A stretch of 64,000 nucleotides of DNA from Sorghum bicolor (taxonomy: Eukaryota; Streptophyta; Magnoliopsida; Poales; Poaceae). Positions 32,892-45,600 of the stretch are shown one piece after another. Every line of letters starts with the position of its first letter. The first letter of the stretch is position 1. Under the pieces are notes generated by a model that was given only the letters and a program-made list of their open reading frames with translations, was not told the origin of the DNA and searched no databases. Location of the stretch: NCBI RefSeq assembly GCF_000003195.3, contig NC_012872.2, positions 992,001 to 1,056,000 of the forward strand, in the 5' to 3' direction. The position numbers were made by a program, and so were the translations under genes.

Positions 32892-34917
32892 ATGCGGCGG
32901 TCCCTCTCCCTCCTCGCGCGGCAGCAGGTGGCGCAGCAGCGGCGGCTGCTGAGCAACGTGCCGGAGTCCACCGTCTACGGGGGCCCACGCCCGCAGGAGT
33001 CGGCGGCGGCGCGGCGCGTGACGGTGACCACCCTCCGCGGCAAGCACCGCCGAGGGGAGCCCATCACCGTCGTCACCGCCTACGACTACCCCTCCGCGGT
33101 CCACGTCGACTCCGCGGGCATCGACGTCTGCCTCGTCGGGGACTCCGCCGCCATGGTCGTCCACGGCCACGACACCACGCTCCCCATCACGCTCGACCTC
33201 ATGCTCGAGCACTGCCGCGCCGTGGCCAGGGGCGCGCCAAGGCCGCTCCTCGTCGGGGATCTCCCGTTCGGCTGCTACGAGTCCTCCGCAGCGCAGGTAC
33301 GCGCCTCTCCCCTCCATTCTGGACCAGATATTCCGATGCGACGAGGGTAGAATGGTGCGGTGGTGCCACGACCCACAATGCAGCACTTGCCTATCCCGTT
33401 CGTCTCACTGTCGAAGGTTGTACCGTGATTTCCATTGTGTCACTGCAGAACTGTGATGCTTGTTAGATTTGGATAGGAAACATCTTGTTTTACAGTATAT
33501 AATTCACTAATTTTAGCTCTCTCCCCATTTGCTTGTTTCTTTTATTCAATATTAGATGTTCATCAACAACATTTTTTTGCTTAACCAAATAATAATGCTG
33601 TAAAAGTACCACTCCAAATTCCAAAAAGAAAACACAAGATCACCATGTTCAGTGCACGCACAAATGCACATGTTTGAGGAATACTGATGGTATTTTCATG
33701 TTCATTACTTCTTTTAGGCTGTTGATTCAGCTGTGAGGGTACTGAAGGAAGGTGGAATGGATGCAATCAAGCTGGAAGGGGGTGCACCGTCCAGGATCAC
33801 TGCAGCCAAGGCTATCGTGGAGGCTGGAATTGCTGTCATGGGGCATGTTGGCCTCACACCGCAAGCTATTAGTGTGCTCGGTGGATTTAGGCCTCAAGGG
33901 AAGACGGTTGACAGTGCTGTAAAGGTGTGCTGCTGCTCATTTTTGTGGCTTGGCTATATTTGTTGCTACACCTTTGTTGCTATATTTGTGACTGAATGAT
34001 ATGGTCTCAATCCATGCTATTCTGCTTGTGTAGGTTGTGGAGACAGCACTTGCCTTGCAGGAGGCTGGATGCTTCTCGGTTGTGTTGGAGTGTGTGCCTG
34101 CTCCAGTGGCAGCCGCTGCAACATCAGCATTGAAAATCCCGACCATTGGCATTGGGGCTGGACCATTCTGTAGTGGACAGGTTCGTTTGTTCTTTTGCTC
34201 TGTAAAATGAGTACTAGAGAACTAGAGATAGCTTTGCTCACTGATACAAGATGTTGATTCTGTTCATATTCATAGTTTACATGCCAGAGTACACATTAAT
34301 TATTCCCTCAAAAAGCAGATACATGCCTTTGTGGTCCTCTCGTATCATAAAGTTAGCATGTTATCTAATATATGCTACAAATGAACTCGTCGATCAAAGT
34401 CACTTGACCACTTTGATATCAGTCGTTTACGACATCTGAAGATGCATAACATGTTTGTTCTTGAATCCTGATACGCCCTTATTCTAATGCAGGTCTTGGT
34501 ATACCATGACTTGTTAGGGATGCTACGACACCCACACCATGCCAAGGCAAGTGTTTATTTACTCCTATGCAAGAGAGAGAGAGAGAGGTTGAAGTGAGGT
34601 TGCTAAGCAAATTTTTTTTGTCACCTGTTCGAGTTTATTAACCACAGTGTACTTCTGCTCTCCCGCAGGTCACACCAAAGTTTTGTAAACAATTTGGTAA
34701 CGTGGGCGATGTCATCAACAAGGCGTTATCAGAGTATAAGCAAGAAGTGGAAACTCATTCTTTCCCTGGTCCAAGCCACACACCGTATAAGATAACTCCC
34801 ACAGATGTTGATGGCTTTGCAAATGCACTGCAGAAGATGGGTTTGAGTGACGCCGCAGATGCTGCGGCTGCTGCTGCTGAAAACAGGGAGAATGGTGGAG
34901 AACCAAAAGGAAAATAG
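32892..34917 (+). CDS. KPHMT: Ketopantoate hydroxymethyltransferase, copy 3 (five exons, conserved form)
   Basis: The copy closest to the Arabidopsis enzymes. Exons 32892-33296, 33718-33924, 34034-34180, 34493-34546 and 34669-34917, all phase 0, 353 aa. The N-terminus [20 protein letters not shown] looks mitochondrial and is followed by the conserved [15 protein letters not shown]. Active-site residues: Asp84 (LVGDS), Asp123 (GDLPFG), Glu155 (KLEGG), Glu223 (LECVP). Other conserved blocks are [43 protein letters not shown] and SHTPYKI. Intron 4 is a GC-AG intron (AAG|GCAAGT); the others are GT-AG. Exon 1 is very GC-rich, whereas exons 2-5 have ordinary composition. It is the best candidate for the housekeeping gene of the trio. 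Confidence 0.95.
34547..34668 (+). other. GC-AG intron in KPHMT copy 3
   Basis: Exon 4 ends ...CATGCCAAG and the next bases are GCAAGT. The 3' end is ctcccgcag before GTCACACC. With this placement the protein reads [11 protein letters not shown], as in copies 1 and 2 ([10 protein letters not shown]) and in the family. No GT donor nearby keeps the frame. AAG|GCAAGT is the usual context of functional GC donors. Confidence 0.85.
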
Positions 34918-35810
34918 TTGATCTAATGCCTGTTGCTTTCAACGGCTACACCAGATTTTAGACTAGAGAATAAAGGCTAGAGAATATATTGCCTAGCATA
35001 ACGGTGTCCTGCACTAGTGCAATCTTGTAAGACTGCAGGTGTAGACTGAAACTGAGAACCCTTTCGATGTCGTTAACTGGACAAAAGGGATCCTTAATAA
35101 ACATGAGCTAGATCAAGATGTTCCGAGTAGAAGAGCTACGTTACTATCACTTTTGAGTTTTGACACATGATGGTGTATCATCTTTTGCTACTCAAGATAC
35201 TAGCTTTGAATGTTTGTCATATATCAAACGAGCAAAATAATAAAATGCAGAATGTTTATCATGTGTCAAATGAACAAAATAATAAAGTGCAGCCTTTGAT
35301 AACATTCACAGTATTTGAGGTCTAGCTTACACCAGGACGCCTTGATCCTAAACCAGCTATAAAGTTAATATATAATATATAATAATGTAAATGTAAAGTA
35401 CAAATATGTATGTGCCCGAGAAAATTAAACTATCCATTCACAATGGAGTACCTTCTCGTCAAAAAAAAAGGAGTACCTTCTGAACATATGTTGCTTCAAA
35501 TCTACAACGCCTGCTGCATGATGCACATACTACAAGCAACTTTTCTATTTACAAACATCCTTTTGACAAGTCATTTCTGAAATTTTAAATTGGCTTGTAC
35601 CATTCAGTGCAGGTCATACTGAATTGTTGACGTTGGATAGCCTCCTAAAGTCAGAACTGTCGACAAGCGAATGTTCATATGATCTGAAGACCTCCAATTT
35701 GCATCATTATATCATTAGAGCCCTCTAAGATCAGTATGATGGACTGTAGACTTCGTTAGGAGCTCAGTATGTACAGAACACCCCTGTTGTTGCCTGTTGG
35801 TCAATGAGCC
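34918..35810. other. Convergent intergenic region
   Basis: Lies between the end of KPHMT copy 3 (plus) and the end of the Tic22-like gene (minus), so it should hold both 3' UTRs. No other gene is visible. Positions 35160-35300 contain a short near-duplicate (aatgtttatcatgtgtcaaa / aatgtttgtcatatatcaaa, each followed by gagcaaaataataaa-type words). Confidence 0.5.
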
Positions 35811-38800
35811 TCATGCAGAGCTAATCTTTGTTATCCTTGAGTAGTCACCAACGTTGGCAACAAAAAGTGGGTCTTTGTCATCACTGAACATATTTTCTTC
35901 ACTCGTTTGCTCCAATTCTTTTGTCAAGTCTTCCATTGTCTTCTTTAAGTTGGCTTTGCTCATCTGCGCACCATCACCCATTGAGATGCCAACCATGGTG
36001 ATTTTGGGAAGAAGAGGATTTGATTGTAGATTACTCTTCACGTCGGCATCATATCTGGTACCAAACAGAGATGACTTCAAAATATGCTAATAAAAAGTCC
36101 TTGTATATAACCAGATAAGTGGAGCAGCTAACTGAATGGATTATGATGTTAAAACTTTTTTTAGGCTCTATATTATTCAAAAAATTTGGCCAACTACCAA
36201 GTTTGATAGGAAACTTATCAAGATAATAAGATATTCAACTGAATGCATAGGACACATAGTGCATGCATTTGTGCATGACACCAAGCAGTACTGATTAAAC
36301 AAACCTGCTAAACTTATTGTCACTTTCTTGTGCTTTGAACTTTCTGTCATGCCCTGGCCATATATTTGGAAGCAGGTTGCTAAATGGAAAGTGATTATGA
36401 TCTTCATTATTGTGATTTCTGTAGCTGCTATTGTCAACACTTGACCCGGAAGATTGTGTTTGTTGATTATTCTGGCAACAATTTTCGTCATTTGAAGTAG
36501 TTAAACTGCTGGTAGTAGCAATATTAGCAATCGAAACAGCAGTCCTGAAAAGTGTGAGCAGAATATAAACATACATGATTCACAATGGTGAGCAAATGAA
36601 AGGGGGGAATAAATAAATATGAACCAAAACTTAGTGCAATTATTGATAGATGGTTCAAAATGGAGAGCAAATGAAAGGTTAAAATAAACAAATACCAATC
36701 AAACAGCTAACTAGGATATTATTGATTAACGATACCAACAATACCTATGTCCGTAACCCACTCGCCCATGAGAAATTCATTACAAACTACAATTGCTAAA
36801 AACACGACCAAAAAATAATATTATCAGGAAAATGTTTCCTTTATGACAAAAGTTATTTCATGTATATGAAAAAATAATCCTAGCAGTAACTGGGCATGCA
36901 CAACTAAAAAAAAGAAGTATTTCATAAGGCTCTTAAGTCAACTCAGTAAGTTAATCTTCCAACACATCCAACAAACAATTATATGAAAAACTGAAACAAG
37001 AGATAAGCAATTGCGTCTGCACCTTTCTTCAAATGAATCAACAACATAAGGGAACTTTGGTTGTATACCAGAAGCTTTTCTCAACCACTTATTTCCTAGA
37101 AGAACTTTATCAACGACATCAAGAAACTGAATTTCTGCAGCTTTCGTTACAACATTTAATGGTATACCAGCTGGGCCAATCTCATTCATCAATTCTTGTA
37201 CCTAAATCAAAAGTACCTCATACTATGAGTCAGAAATTGGATTAAGATATATTTCTCTAAAAAACAAATTCAAGATATCTTATGTGCAAAAAATGGTCAT
37301 AATACCTCTGGAGGCTCAAGCAAGCTTTCAGCACTTTCTTCAATTATTTCTGATGTTAAACTATCATCGACAATATCCCTTCTACGTTGCGTATGACGAT
37401 TTTGCATTATCGAATGGAAATGTTGATCCATTGAAGCTTCCAGAATATTGTCCAACAAATTTTTATCAAAAAAGTATGGTGTGTACCTGACATTATGAGC
37501 ATAAAGGATCATATCAAGCCTGCGCTGACATTTAAGGCATCAAAATATATGTTCCGGTTTTCCTCGTGCCAAACTGAATTATCTATAATACAGAATAGTC
37601 CATGAGGACATATCAGTGGACCATATGAGGACATGTCATCATCGTCTTCTTGACATTTCTCAGTTACAAAGTTGCACAAAAACAAAAATCAGTACAATTG
37701 AATAAAAATAAAGAAGAAATGAAAAACATAAATTTGGCAAGGTGAAAACCAGAAAAGTAAAAATTTTAAAACAGAAACAGAAAATAGATTTAAGGAGGAG
37801 ATTTGTCAATGTCCAAATGATGTCTGCTCATGCTGAGGGCAAATCATAGGAAATACATTATACATGCATGCATAAAAGACAACAGAAGATAACCACACAT
37901 CTTTCACATCTTTGATATGGCAGTAAAAAAACATTATTTATATTTACAGATATAATCAAAGAGGCATCAGGAAGATCCATACCATCTAATTCCATCATTT
38001 GTTGCCACTGCAATATTCAAGTTTTGCGCACTAAAAACAGGAACGCCACCAAGTTTTTTCCTTCTGCTCCTTTGTGGAAGTGACTTCAATAGCTTATTGG
38101 CAGCCTGGACCTGAGAGGGAAACAATATAATCTCAATCTCTAACGGCATGCTTTACAGGTAGGCTGAGAAATTTTAGCACAGACCTGCTTTTCATTTGGA
38201 ACAAACTGGAACAAGTGAGGCTTTTCCTGCACAAAAATTATTTGCAATGTCAGAAAGAGAACACACAGAGTAAAAACCATACATAACAAATATTGCAAAC
38301 TAAAAAAGCTGGTGTCACTCCCTCCATCTCAGAATGATAATCAAATTCATGTAAAAGTCAAACTTTACAAATTGGACCAACAATTATTCAAATTATACAC
38401 TCCCTCCATTCCAAATTATAAGACATTTTGGCTTTTCTAGATACATTGCTTTAACTATGTATCTAGACATAGTGTATATCTAAATGCATAACAAAGCTAT
38501 ATCTAGAAAAGCCAAAATATCTTATTATTTGGAATGGATGGAGTACAAGTTTAGGACATAAAACTTGCATCAATGGATTTGTATTCAAAACGCCTCTAAG
38601 CTGATGTTGATTCTTTAGCTAATGACAACATAAAGTAAGAGGAATCAACGATCAAAATCTAATTTGTTTGACTTTTCCCTGATCAATCAAAATAGGATTA
38701 TCATTGCAGGACAGATGTAGTATTTCTTAAAAAATAAAAAAGAAAAAAAGATAATAATACAGTGTCAATCAAGTATTAAATGTAGATGCATGAGTCATGA

Positions 38801-41435
38801 CAGGCTGAATGCACCAAGAAGTAAATGTTAGCAATAGATAAAAATATAGACATCATGCTGAGTTGGCTGAAAGCTATGAGATAATAGAAATTTAATGAAC
38901 AATCTCAGAGAACTGAAAATCACATGGCCTTCAATAATGCTATGCAAAAGAGTATTATAGTGCTATGTGATTATTTGCAATTATCAGTTATCACTATCAT
39001 ATGTTGGTGGTTTAGAGAATTTAGTTTACATTTGATGTAGTCAACCTTAGTCTAGAATCTAAAGGTAACCAAGGATGCAATTTTAAGAATATGTCCTCAT
39101 TTTTAAAGGGTAGAAAAGCCTAACACACACATCATGTAAGAATAAAGTATATGGCCTCTATATCTGTGACTCCTGTTGTTTTATATCTAGCTTATAGTCT
39201 TATTTGCTCCGGATTCGGAGACTTTGTTGTTCACTTGTTCTTAATGTGACTAAAACAACTCTGACACTGACGAGTTACTCAGATCCCATACAGGAGTACG
39301 TAGAACTGTGTTACCATACTATAAAGAAATACTAGACACTAAAGCTCAGCAGTGACACAACACAAAATATAAAGCTAAAACAAAGTCAAGAGCAAATAAA
39401 AAATATCAGAACCCCCTTATCATAAAAAAATGAAAACAAAATTATTTTCCTTGAAAAAAGACCACAACTAACCTTGAAATGTTCATATGCTACATCAAGG
39501 CGACAAGCCCCCACCATGCCACTTGGCACATTTAGTCGCTTTACATAGGATACTGGAAATGATAAACAAAGTCCAAGTTAGCTGAAAATCCTTTCAGACT
39601 CACTAAATAAGGTGGATATAACTAAATTTGCAGAACATTGTTATGAAAAGGTAGTGCTGAGAAATCAAATGCGTTTAGACGACATTATCAGTAAATCCTG
39701 CTTACTCCTTTCTTGGTAGAAGACATTGCAACCTACCACAACCAAGAGAAAGTGTAAATTACATCCAGAGAACTAGGAACCAAAGTGGATGTTTTTTAAC
39801 CTGCCAATATGTCGGTAAGCAACAGTGGACCTTTTTGTCGTGCCAGAGCTGGTCACTTTCCACTTCAGAATTAATTATACATGTTTAGAGGTCCCCAAAG
39901 ATACGGATGTTTCGCACTCAGGTTTGGGTTTAGGACAGAGGACACCTACTAACCTAGAAATCCAGAGTTGAGAATTGGCTTCAGTCAACTTTTATTACCC
40001 CTAACTGAAAGCAGTTCCCAAGGTTGGACTTAAGGGAAAAGTGCAACTGTTAGTCATGCCCACATAAAAGCTAGATCACTTGAATATTCAATTTTTTTGC
40101 AAAAGAAAAAAATTTTTGACAGCATTGAATCCCAATGTTAATCTAAATCCACTACATAGACAACAGAGTTCAGTTTAATCGAGAAAGTAAGAGAACTAAA
40201 ATAATATAGGCTGGGCATACCATTTATATGCTCTGGTTTGAACACTTAAAATAATAACTGCTAAGGTCACAAGCATCAAGCAGAGAAGAAAACGAAACGT
40301 TTAGAGACAGCATTACCTGCATCATTCAGATCCATAAAAAACCTAAATACTGGACTACTTTCGCTCTTCTTCAATGGTGATAACATCCTTTTGAACCACA
40401 TAGGAGTCCTGAAACAAGAATAAATTTCAAAATGCCAATTAGCAGGATCGGGCGAGAGGCTAAAATATTAGCTCAGCTATGATATATAATTATGTGTTAC
40501 AGTCAACCGCGAGAATGTTTTTCCTGACCAAGTAACAAATTGCAAGTTGATCCATGAAAACAATGCGATGAAAATTTTTCAGTGCTACATTTATTCAATC
40601 TAGTTTATCTAGACAAATTCCTTCAAATCGATTACAAATAATAGACACAAATTGCTTAATGCAGTGACCATATACTTCCCCATGAATGCACGAACAATCT
40701 GCAGAAGAAAACGACCGTTACATAGCACCAAATCTATTGAGACATGTTGTAGAGGCGTAGAACGGTGACATTCCCAGTTTCCCACATTGCTCGGTGGATT
40801 AACATACTACATCCAGATCACAAAATTACCATGATGCGTGTATTTAGCTCACATGACAAGAGTCGAATTGGTTTGAGATTAGCGTGCACACAGTACAGAG
40901 CTAGAGGCCAACACATTCGCGCGCGTCATTGAAAGCATAACATCAGGTGGAGCCTAAGTACTACGGGCATGCAGCAGTCCTATCCATAGGGCGGAGGCAG
41001 AGGCGCAGAGCGGAAATCAACACGGCAGAGCGCAGGGCACCGATTGGGGCGCGTCTATTACCTGTTGGTGAGGAAGCGTGGGAGCTCGAAGCGTGTGGTA
41101 ACGGCCATGAGCCCGTTCCCGGATGGGTCGAGCATGGTGAACACCTGGCCGACGAACGCGGGCCCCGCGCCACCGCCAGCCTTATTACCCCGGCCGGCCG
41201 CGGCCGCTCCGGCCATCCGCGCGCCCGGCAGCGGCTGCGGCCCGCGGCGGGACTCGGAGGAGGCCGAGGCCGAACCCGAGGAGACGGGGAGGAGGAGCGG
41301 GACGGCGAGGTGGGGAGCGGCCGGCGAGGGCGAGGGCGAGGCGGAGGCGGGTGGGGATGGGGATGAGGAGGAGAAGAAGGGGAAGGCGGAGGCGAGGGAG
41401 TGGAAGGGGTTGGACGACGAAGAGGAGCGCGGCAT
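35811..41435 (-). CDS. Tic22-like family protein, probably plastid-targeted
   Basis: Nine exons: 41435-41062, 40408-40317, 39552-39473, 38226-38185, 38110-37983, 37495-37306, 37201-37023, 36544-36305 and 36054-35811. All junctions are GT-AG and phase-consistent, giving 522 aa, the size of Arabidopsis Tic22-like proteins such as At5g62650 (from memory). Residues 1-60 are Ser/Pro/Ala-rich without acidic residues, like a chloroplast transit peptide. The Tic22-like region covers about 95-290: FVGQVFTMLDPSGNGLMAV, PVFRFFMDLNDAVSYVKRLN, GACRLDVAYEHF, LGGVPVFSAQNLNIA and RWYTPYFFDKNLL. The C-terminal third is acidic to polar and Asn/Ser-rich, including an NN/HN stretch in exon 8. True Tic22 is an intermembrane-space chaperone for import; this longer type has no proven role. 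The last acceptor (ttggtaccag) was chosen because only it keeps the frame. Confidence 0.88.
38322..38721. repeat. Stowaway-like element interrupted by another, in a Tic22-like intron
   Basis: Left end actccctccatctcagaatg(ataatc) and right end (ggattatcatt)gcaggacagatgtagta are worn inverted repeats, about 400 bp apart. The element at 38397-38543 sits inside it. Both lie in the intron between exons 3 and 4. Confidence 0.5.
38397..38543. repeat. Stowaway MITE in Tic22-like intron
   Basis: About 147 bp with inverted ends cactccctccattccaaatt and atttggaatggatggag, flanked by TA on each side. The interior is itself a near-palindrome (ttttggcttttctagata ... tatctagaaaagccaaaat). Typical Stowaway structure, non-coding. 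Confidence 0.88.
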
Positions 41436-41746
41436 GGTGGTCGGTGGACCACTGGACCGAACGGTGGGGACTGGGTGGCCACTGGCCAGGGTGGGGCGTG
41501 CCTTTTTGTTAGGTTGGGTGGGGATCTGGGCTTTGGAAGGGCCCGGGTGCGTTAGGGTGCACGAGCACGACGGGCGGACGGGCCACGCAGGCAGTGCTCC
41601 ACAGCGCACGCTTATCCGATTCCATCCATCCCACTACCATTGTCCGATGCGTGTACAGGGCTTTGCTTGTGTATGAAACACCTGAATATCCGATCGACTA
41701 TCCAACGCCAACGGACAAATGCTTTCAGGTGAAACTATTCAAGTAG

Positions 41747-41989
41747 GGCCTTGTTTAGTTCCGAAAACTGAAAAGTTTTCAGAACTGTAGCACTTTTGTT
41801 TTTATTTGATAAACATTATTCAATCATAAAGTAACTAGACTTAAAAGATTCATCTCGTGATTTACAGATAAACTGTGCAATTAGTTTTTATTTTTATTTA
41901 TATTTAATTTAATACTTCTGTGGCGTAAGATTCGATGTGACGGAAAATCTTGAAAAGATTTTGGTTTTTGGATTGAACTGAACAAGGCC
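41747..41989. repeat. MITE, GGCCTTGTTTAGTT family, TAG target duplication
   Basis: 243 bp from GGCCTTGTTTAGTTCCG to GAACAAGGCC, with TAG on both sides (41744-41746, 41990-41992). It lies 311 bp upstream of the Tic22-like start codon and 626 bp after the Der stop codon. Confidence 0.9.
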
Positions 41990-42615
41990 TAGAGCAACTG
42001 CGAAACTTTTGCATATCAAAATTGTCTTTTTTTTTCTTTTCTGGAAAGCTCATAGCAATATTCTTTCATCACGAAAATCATAGAAGAACTAGGATCGATC
42101 AGATCAGAAGCAGAACCATAGAATGCTATTCCCCTACACACAGGAGTTGCCTTATAAGAGAACAGAAAAATAAAGGGGCTCCAGGTGCCGTGTAGGCTTG
42201 CAGCTGTTGTTGTCTGACGATGATCACTAAGCCTCCGACACTACCATCAGAGACCATTCTAATATATTTTCTGTACAAAATACGAGGGATGCACGAACAA
42301 AACATCCCTTGCACACAATATTGAGAAGTTATGCCGTCCTTTGAAACATCTGAACCGAGGCCGTTTCCTATCTGTTCGGAAGAAGGTAGGTTTTCCTCCC
42401 TCCACGGGTCAGATTGCTGGCTTGTTTCATACAGTCATTCTTCCTTTTCAACATGCAGGCATCCAAACTGCTAGCTCACGTGTTTGTATCACTTACCGAG
42501 AAGAAGCACCCAGCAGTTTGTTTCATCAGCACCTTAAACCCCAGGAGAAGCATATAGCTCAAACACAAAACATGACTTCCCTGGTGCAGGATAGGCTGAT
42601 ACTGATGTTCGCCTT
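41990..42615. other. Region between Tic22-like promoter MITE and the Der gene end
   Basis: Probably contains the Der 3' UTR (minus strand). The plus-strand open frame that starts at 42341 overlaps the Der last exon in antisense and is not credible as a gene. Confidence 0.45.
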
Positions 42616-45600
42616 CTATGACAGAGCGGGGTCAGATACCGTTGTTCGTTTGTCAGTTTTCATCCTGACAATCCTAGGCCCAGTGTTCCTTGTGTTGGTC
42701 TTTGCAGAAGCTTTTCTTGGAACAGAACGTTGTACGATCCGTATTGGTATTCCCCCAATGTCGAAATCCTCCTTGAGAGACTTCGTCAAGAACCTAATAT
42801 CTGTATCAGAAAGCTGAGTCTTCCCACTCATAAAGGCAACAAATGTTGGTGGCCGTGCTTTCACTTGAGTGAAGTACTTGACTTTTGGCTGAGTAGCTGA
42901 ATCTTTCCAGGAATGTCTGCTCATAACCTAGAGCATAATCACAAGGTATTAGAGGTAATGATCGATATAAATGCCAGAATGGCATGACTGGCCAGCCAGA
43001 GTGTCAGTAACTTTGAACATCATGCAGTCAAAATAAACAGAGTGGTAGGCATGGTAATGTACAAAATAAGAAGTGATCTTAAAAAGGATACTGGAAAATG
43101 CCAAGGCACTGAATTTTTTTGAAGGATCTCCTAAACCATTCCACTTTCACTGATTCTTGTGATATAGGTAACTCATCTGGGTCCCAACAATCTAAATTGA
43201 ATTTTTAAGGTATGAGATCAAAGTTATTATTATCTATACATCTTAAATGAGTGTTCCTACAGATCATGCACACAAGCAAACAGCCAAATAAAATTTATGT
43301 AAGCGGGATGTTTACCTTACGCAACCAACGGTTGAGCCGTGATGTTGACAATCTTAAGCACCACTTCTCATAGGTATCTATAACCTGGCGCATCACAGCA
43401 ACCCGCCCCCGCCCCTCCAGTGCTGACACAAAAACAACCGGTATTCCTGTCACCTGCCAAAAGGAAGGAGGGAAATCAACATTTTGCAATCTGGCACTCC
43501 ATAAGAATATGAAACAAACCAACATATTCCAGAATGTAGCAGTTCATTCTTTTCAGCTAAAGATAAATAATTGGGTGGGTCTTAGTTAGGAGGCAGCATG
43601 CATGCAACATGTCTGAAAAAGATAAAAAAGAAAACGCCAGTGACCAATAAATTTAGACAGCATCTCCAGTTACTAACAAACACTAAACCAAAAGAACACA
43701 AGCGGCCTTGTCAATCAAGGAACATGACAAATCTATTCAGTAGACATAGCAGAGCACCTGAATCTGTGCTGATTAGCAAAATAAAACTGAATCAACAGTA
43801 AACTGCGTGCACGATAACCCAAAGTGTAAAGTTAATCAAAGAATGCCACCTCATCAACTATTAAAAAAATGTTAACTACAGACAAATAATTTACAACTTG
43901 GAGACACACGATCAGAAGTTGCTTGTATTCACGCAGAGAATAACTGAACATTCATATTACCATTTAACAGTTCCGTTTTAGAAAGAGTGCAGTTCGCTTT
44001 TGGAGAGTTATTAGTAGCACTTAACTGTGATTGGTAATAATGTCTTCAAGGTCGAAAACTAGTATATTATGAACTAACAAAATATAACAATTACCTGAGG
44101 AATGACTGTCTGGATTTCACTAGGAACAGCGTCCATAACCTTGTTAAACAGCGTTTGGTTACCTCTAAGGAGATCCATTTTATTGACAATCACAACGAGC
44201 CCACGGCCCTCTTCTATTGCTTGCCGTGCTATCACAACTTCTGGATGATTCATGCTACTTTTGGACTTAGCAATCTGCATATCCATAGAGTTTTATCATG
44301 GGACTGTACGTCATAATTCAAAAGAAATCTAAAATGCATGAGGACATTGGTAATATCAGCTCAGCACACTGAAAGCAAACATGGGGTTGGTCATAATGCT
44401 CAATGATTTAACATGGCCCTGACACCAGAACATTAAGGTAACACATGCTTAAACCAGTATCCAGCAAGCCTAGTGCTATGTAAATATGTAATCACAGAAC
44501 TATTAACACACCCTGCAAGTCACTGGCTCTGGATATCAAAATCACAGTAAGTACCTTTTCAGCATCCAGCACAAGAGCAACAATGTGAGCCCTCATTAGA
44601 TTCTTTCTAGACTGCACAACACTCAAAGATGCTGGCCCTTTCTCCTTCCCTGATCTTTCCATCCAACCTGCAGTGTCTACCTGCATTATGAAAATGAATA
44701 AGATGATTAGACCACGAGCAACACAGAAACAGATTGCATGAATGCCATGCCATGAACTCCAACACTGCAACAAGCATCATAAGTTTTGGGTAAGTTTAGC
44801 GTGCTCAAGTAACAAATTGAATGAAAATTTGATATGATTCCGTTTGGCTAAGCTACCGCTTCATAGATATAAGATCCTCATATTTGGTGCCTTGGTGGTA
44901 ACGGTTGTAGAGCCTATGTAATTATTCTTCTAGTCAACTTTCTGTGTTGCTAATTATCTCAGCAGTAGACAAGTCTTTTTCACTCAACAGTTTATACAAA
45001 TAAGAGGCAGGGATGAGCCAAAACAAATTTCTAGCATTCCAAAGCCCAGAACTTAGACAGTAAATATAAGAGGTGAAAATGCACAATATACACAATAGAA
45101 AACAAGCACAGTCGAAACTTAATTATTACTAAACCCAGTCACAAATACTTAACACTTCGAAAAATATCCATTCCCTATTGAAACTTTGACCACCAATAGC
45201 TTCCAAGATATCGAGTTTGGAAACAGAAGTATTATATGAGTATATTTGTCTTCTGAAAGAACTTAATCTCGTATATCTATTAGACACTGTAGCCACACTC
45301 TAATAGAAGAAAAAAATAGTCAAAGTAGTACTTGGAGACCATAAAAAATCAACAGTGTCAAGTATTCTTTATCTGAGGCAGTACAAAAATTGTCATAAAT
45401 GACTAATGCGGACAAAGTAAAAAAAAAAAAAGGCATTTCCAAGGTGCAAGTGTTACAACACATAATGTTCACAATATAAGCACAAAAATGTAGCCATATA
45501 GTATATGGTGTTGCAAAAGGAGTGTTAAACTAACAGAGAACAACTAACTTACTAAATACACGGTTCGATTATCAAATTGAAACTGTGCCCGAATCGAGTC

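Noticed and set aside
42341..42817. A 158-residue plus-strand open frame with a hydrophobic stretch
   Set aside because: Antisense to the last Der exon, which has clear KH-like domain conservation and correct splice phases.
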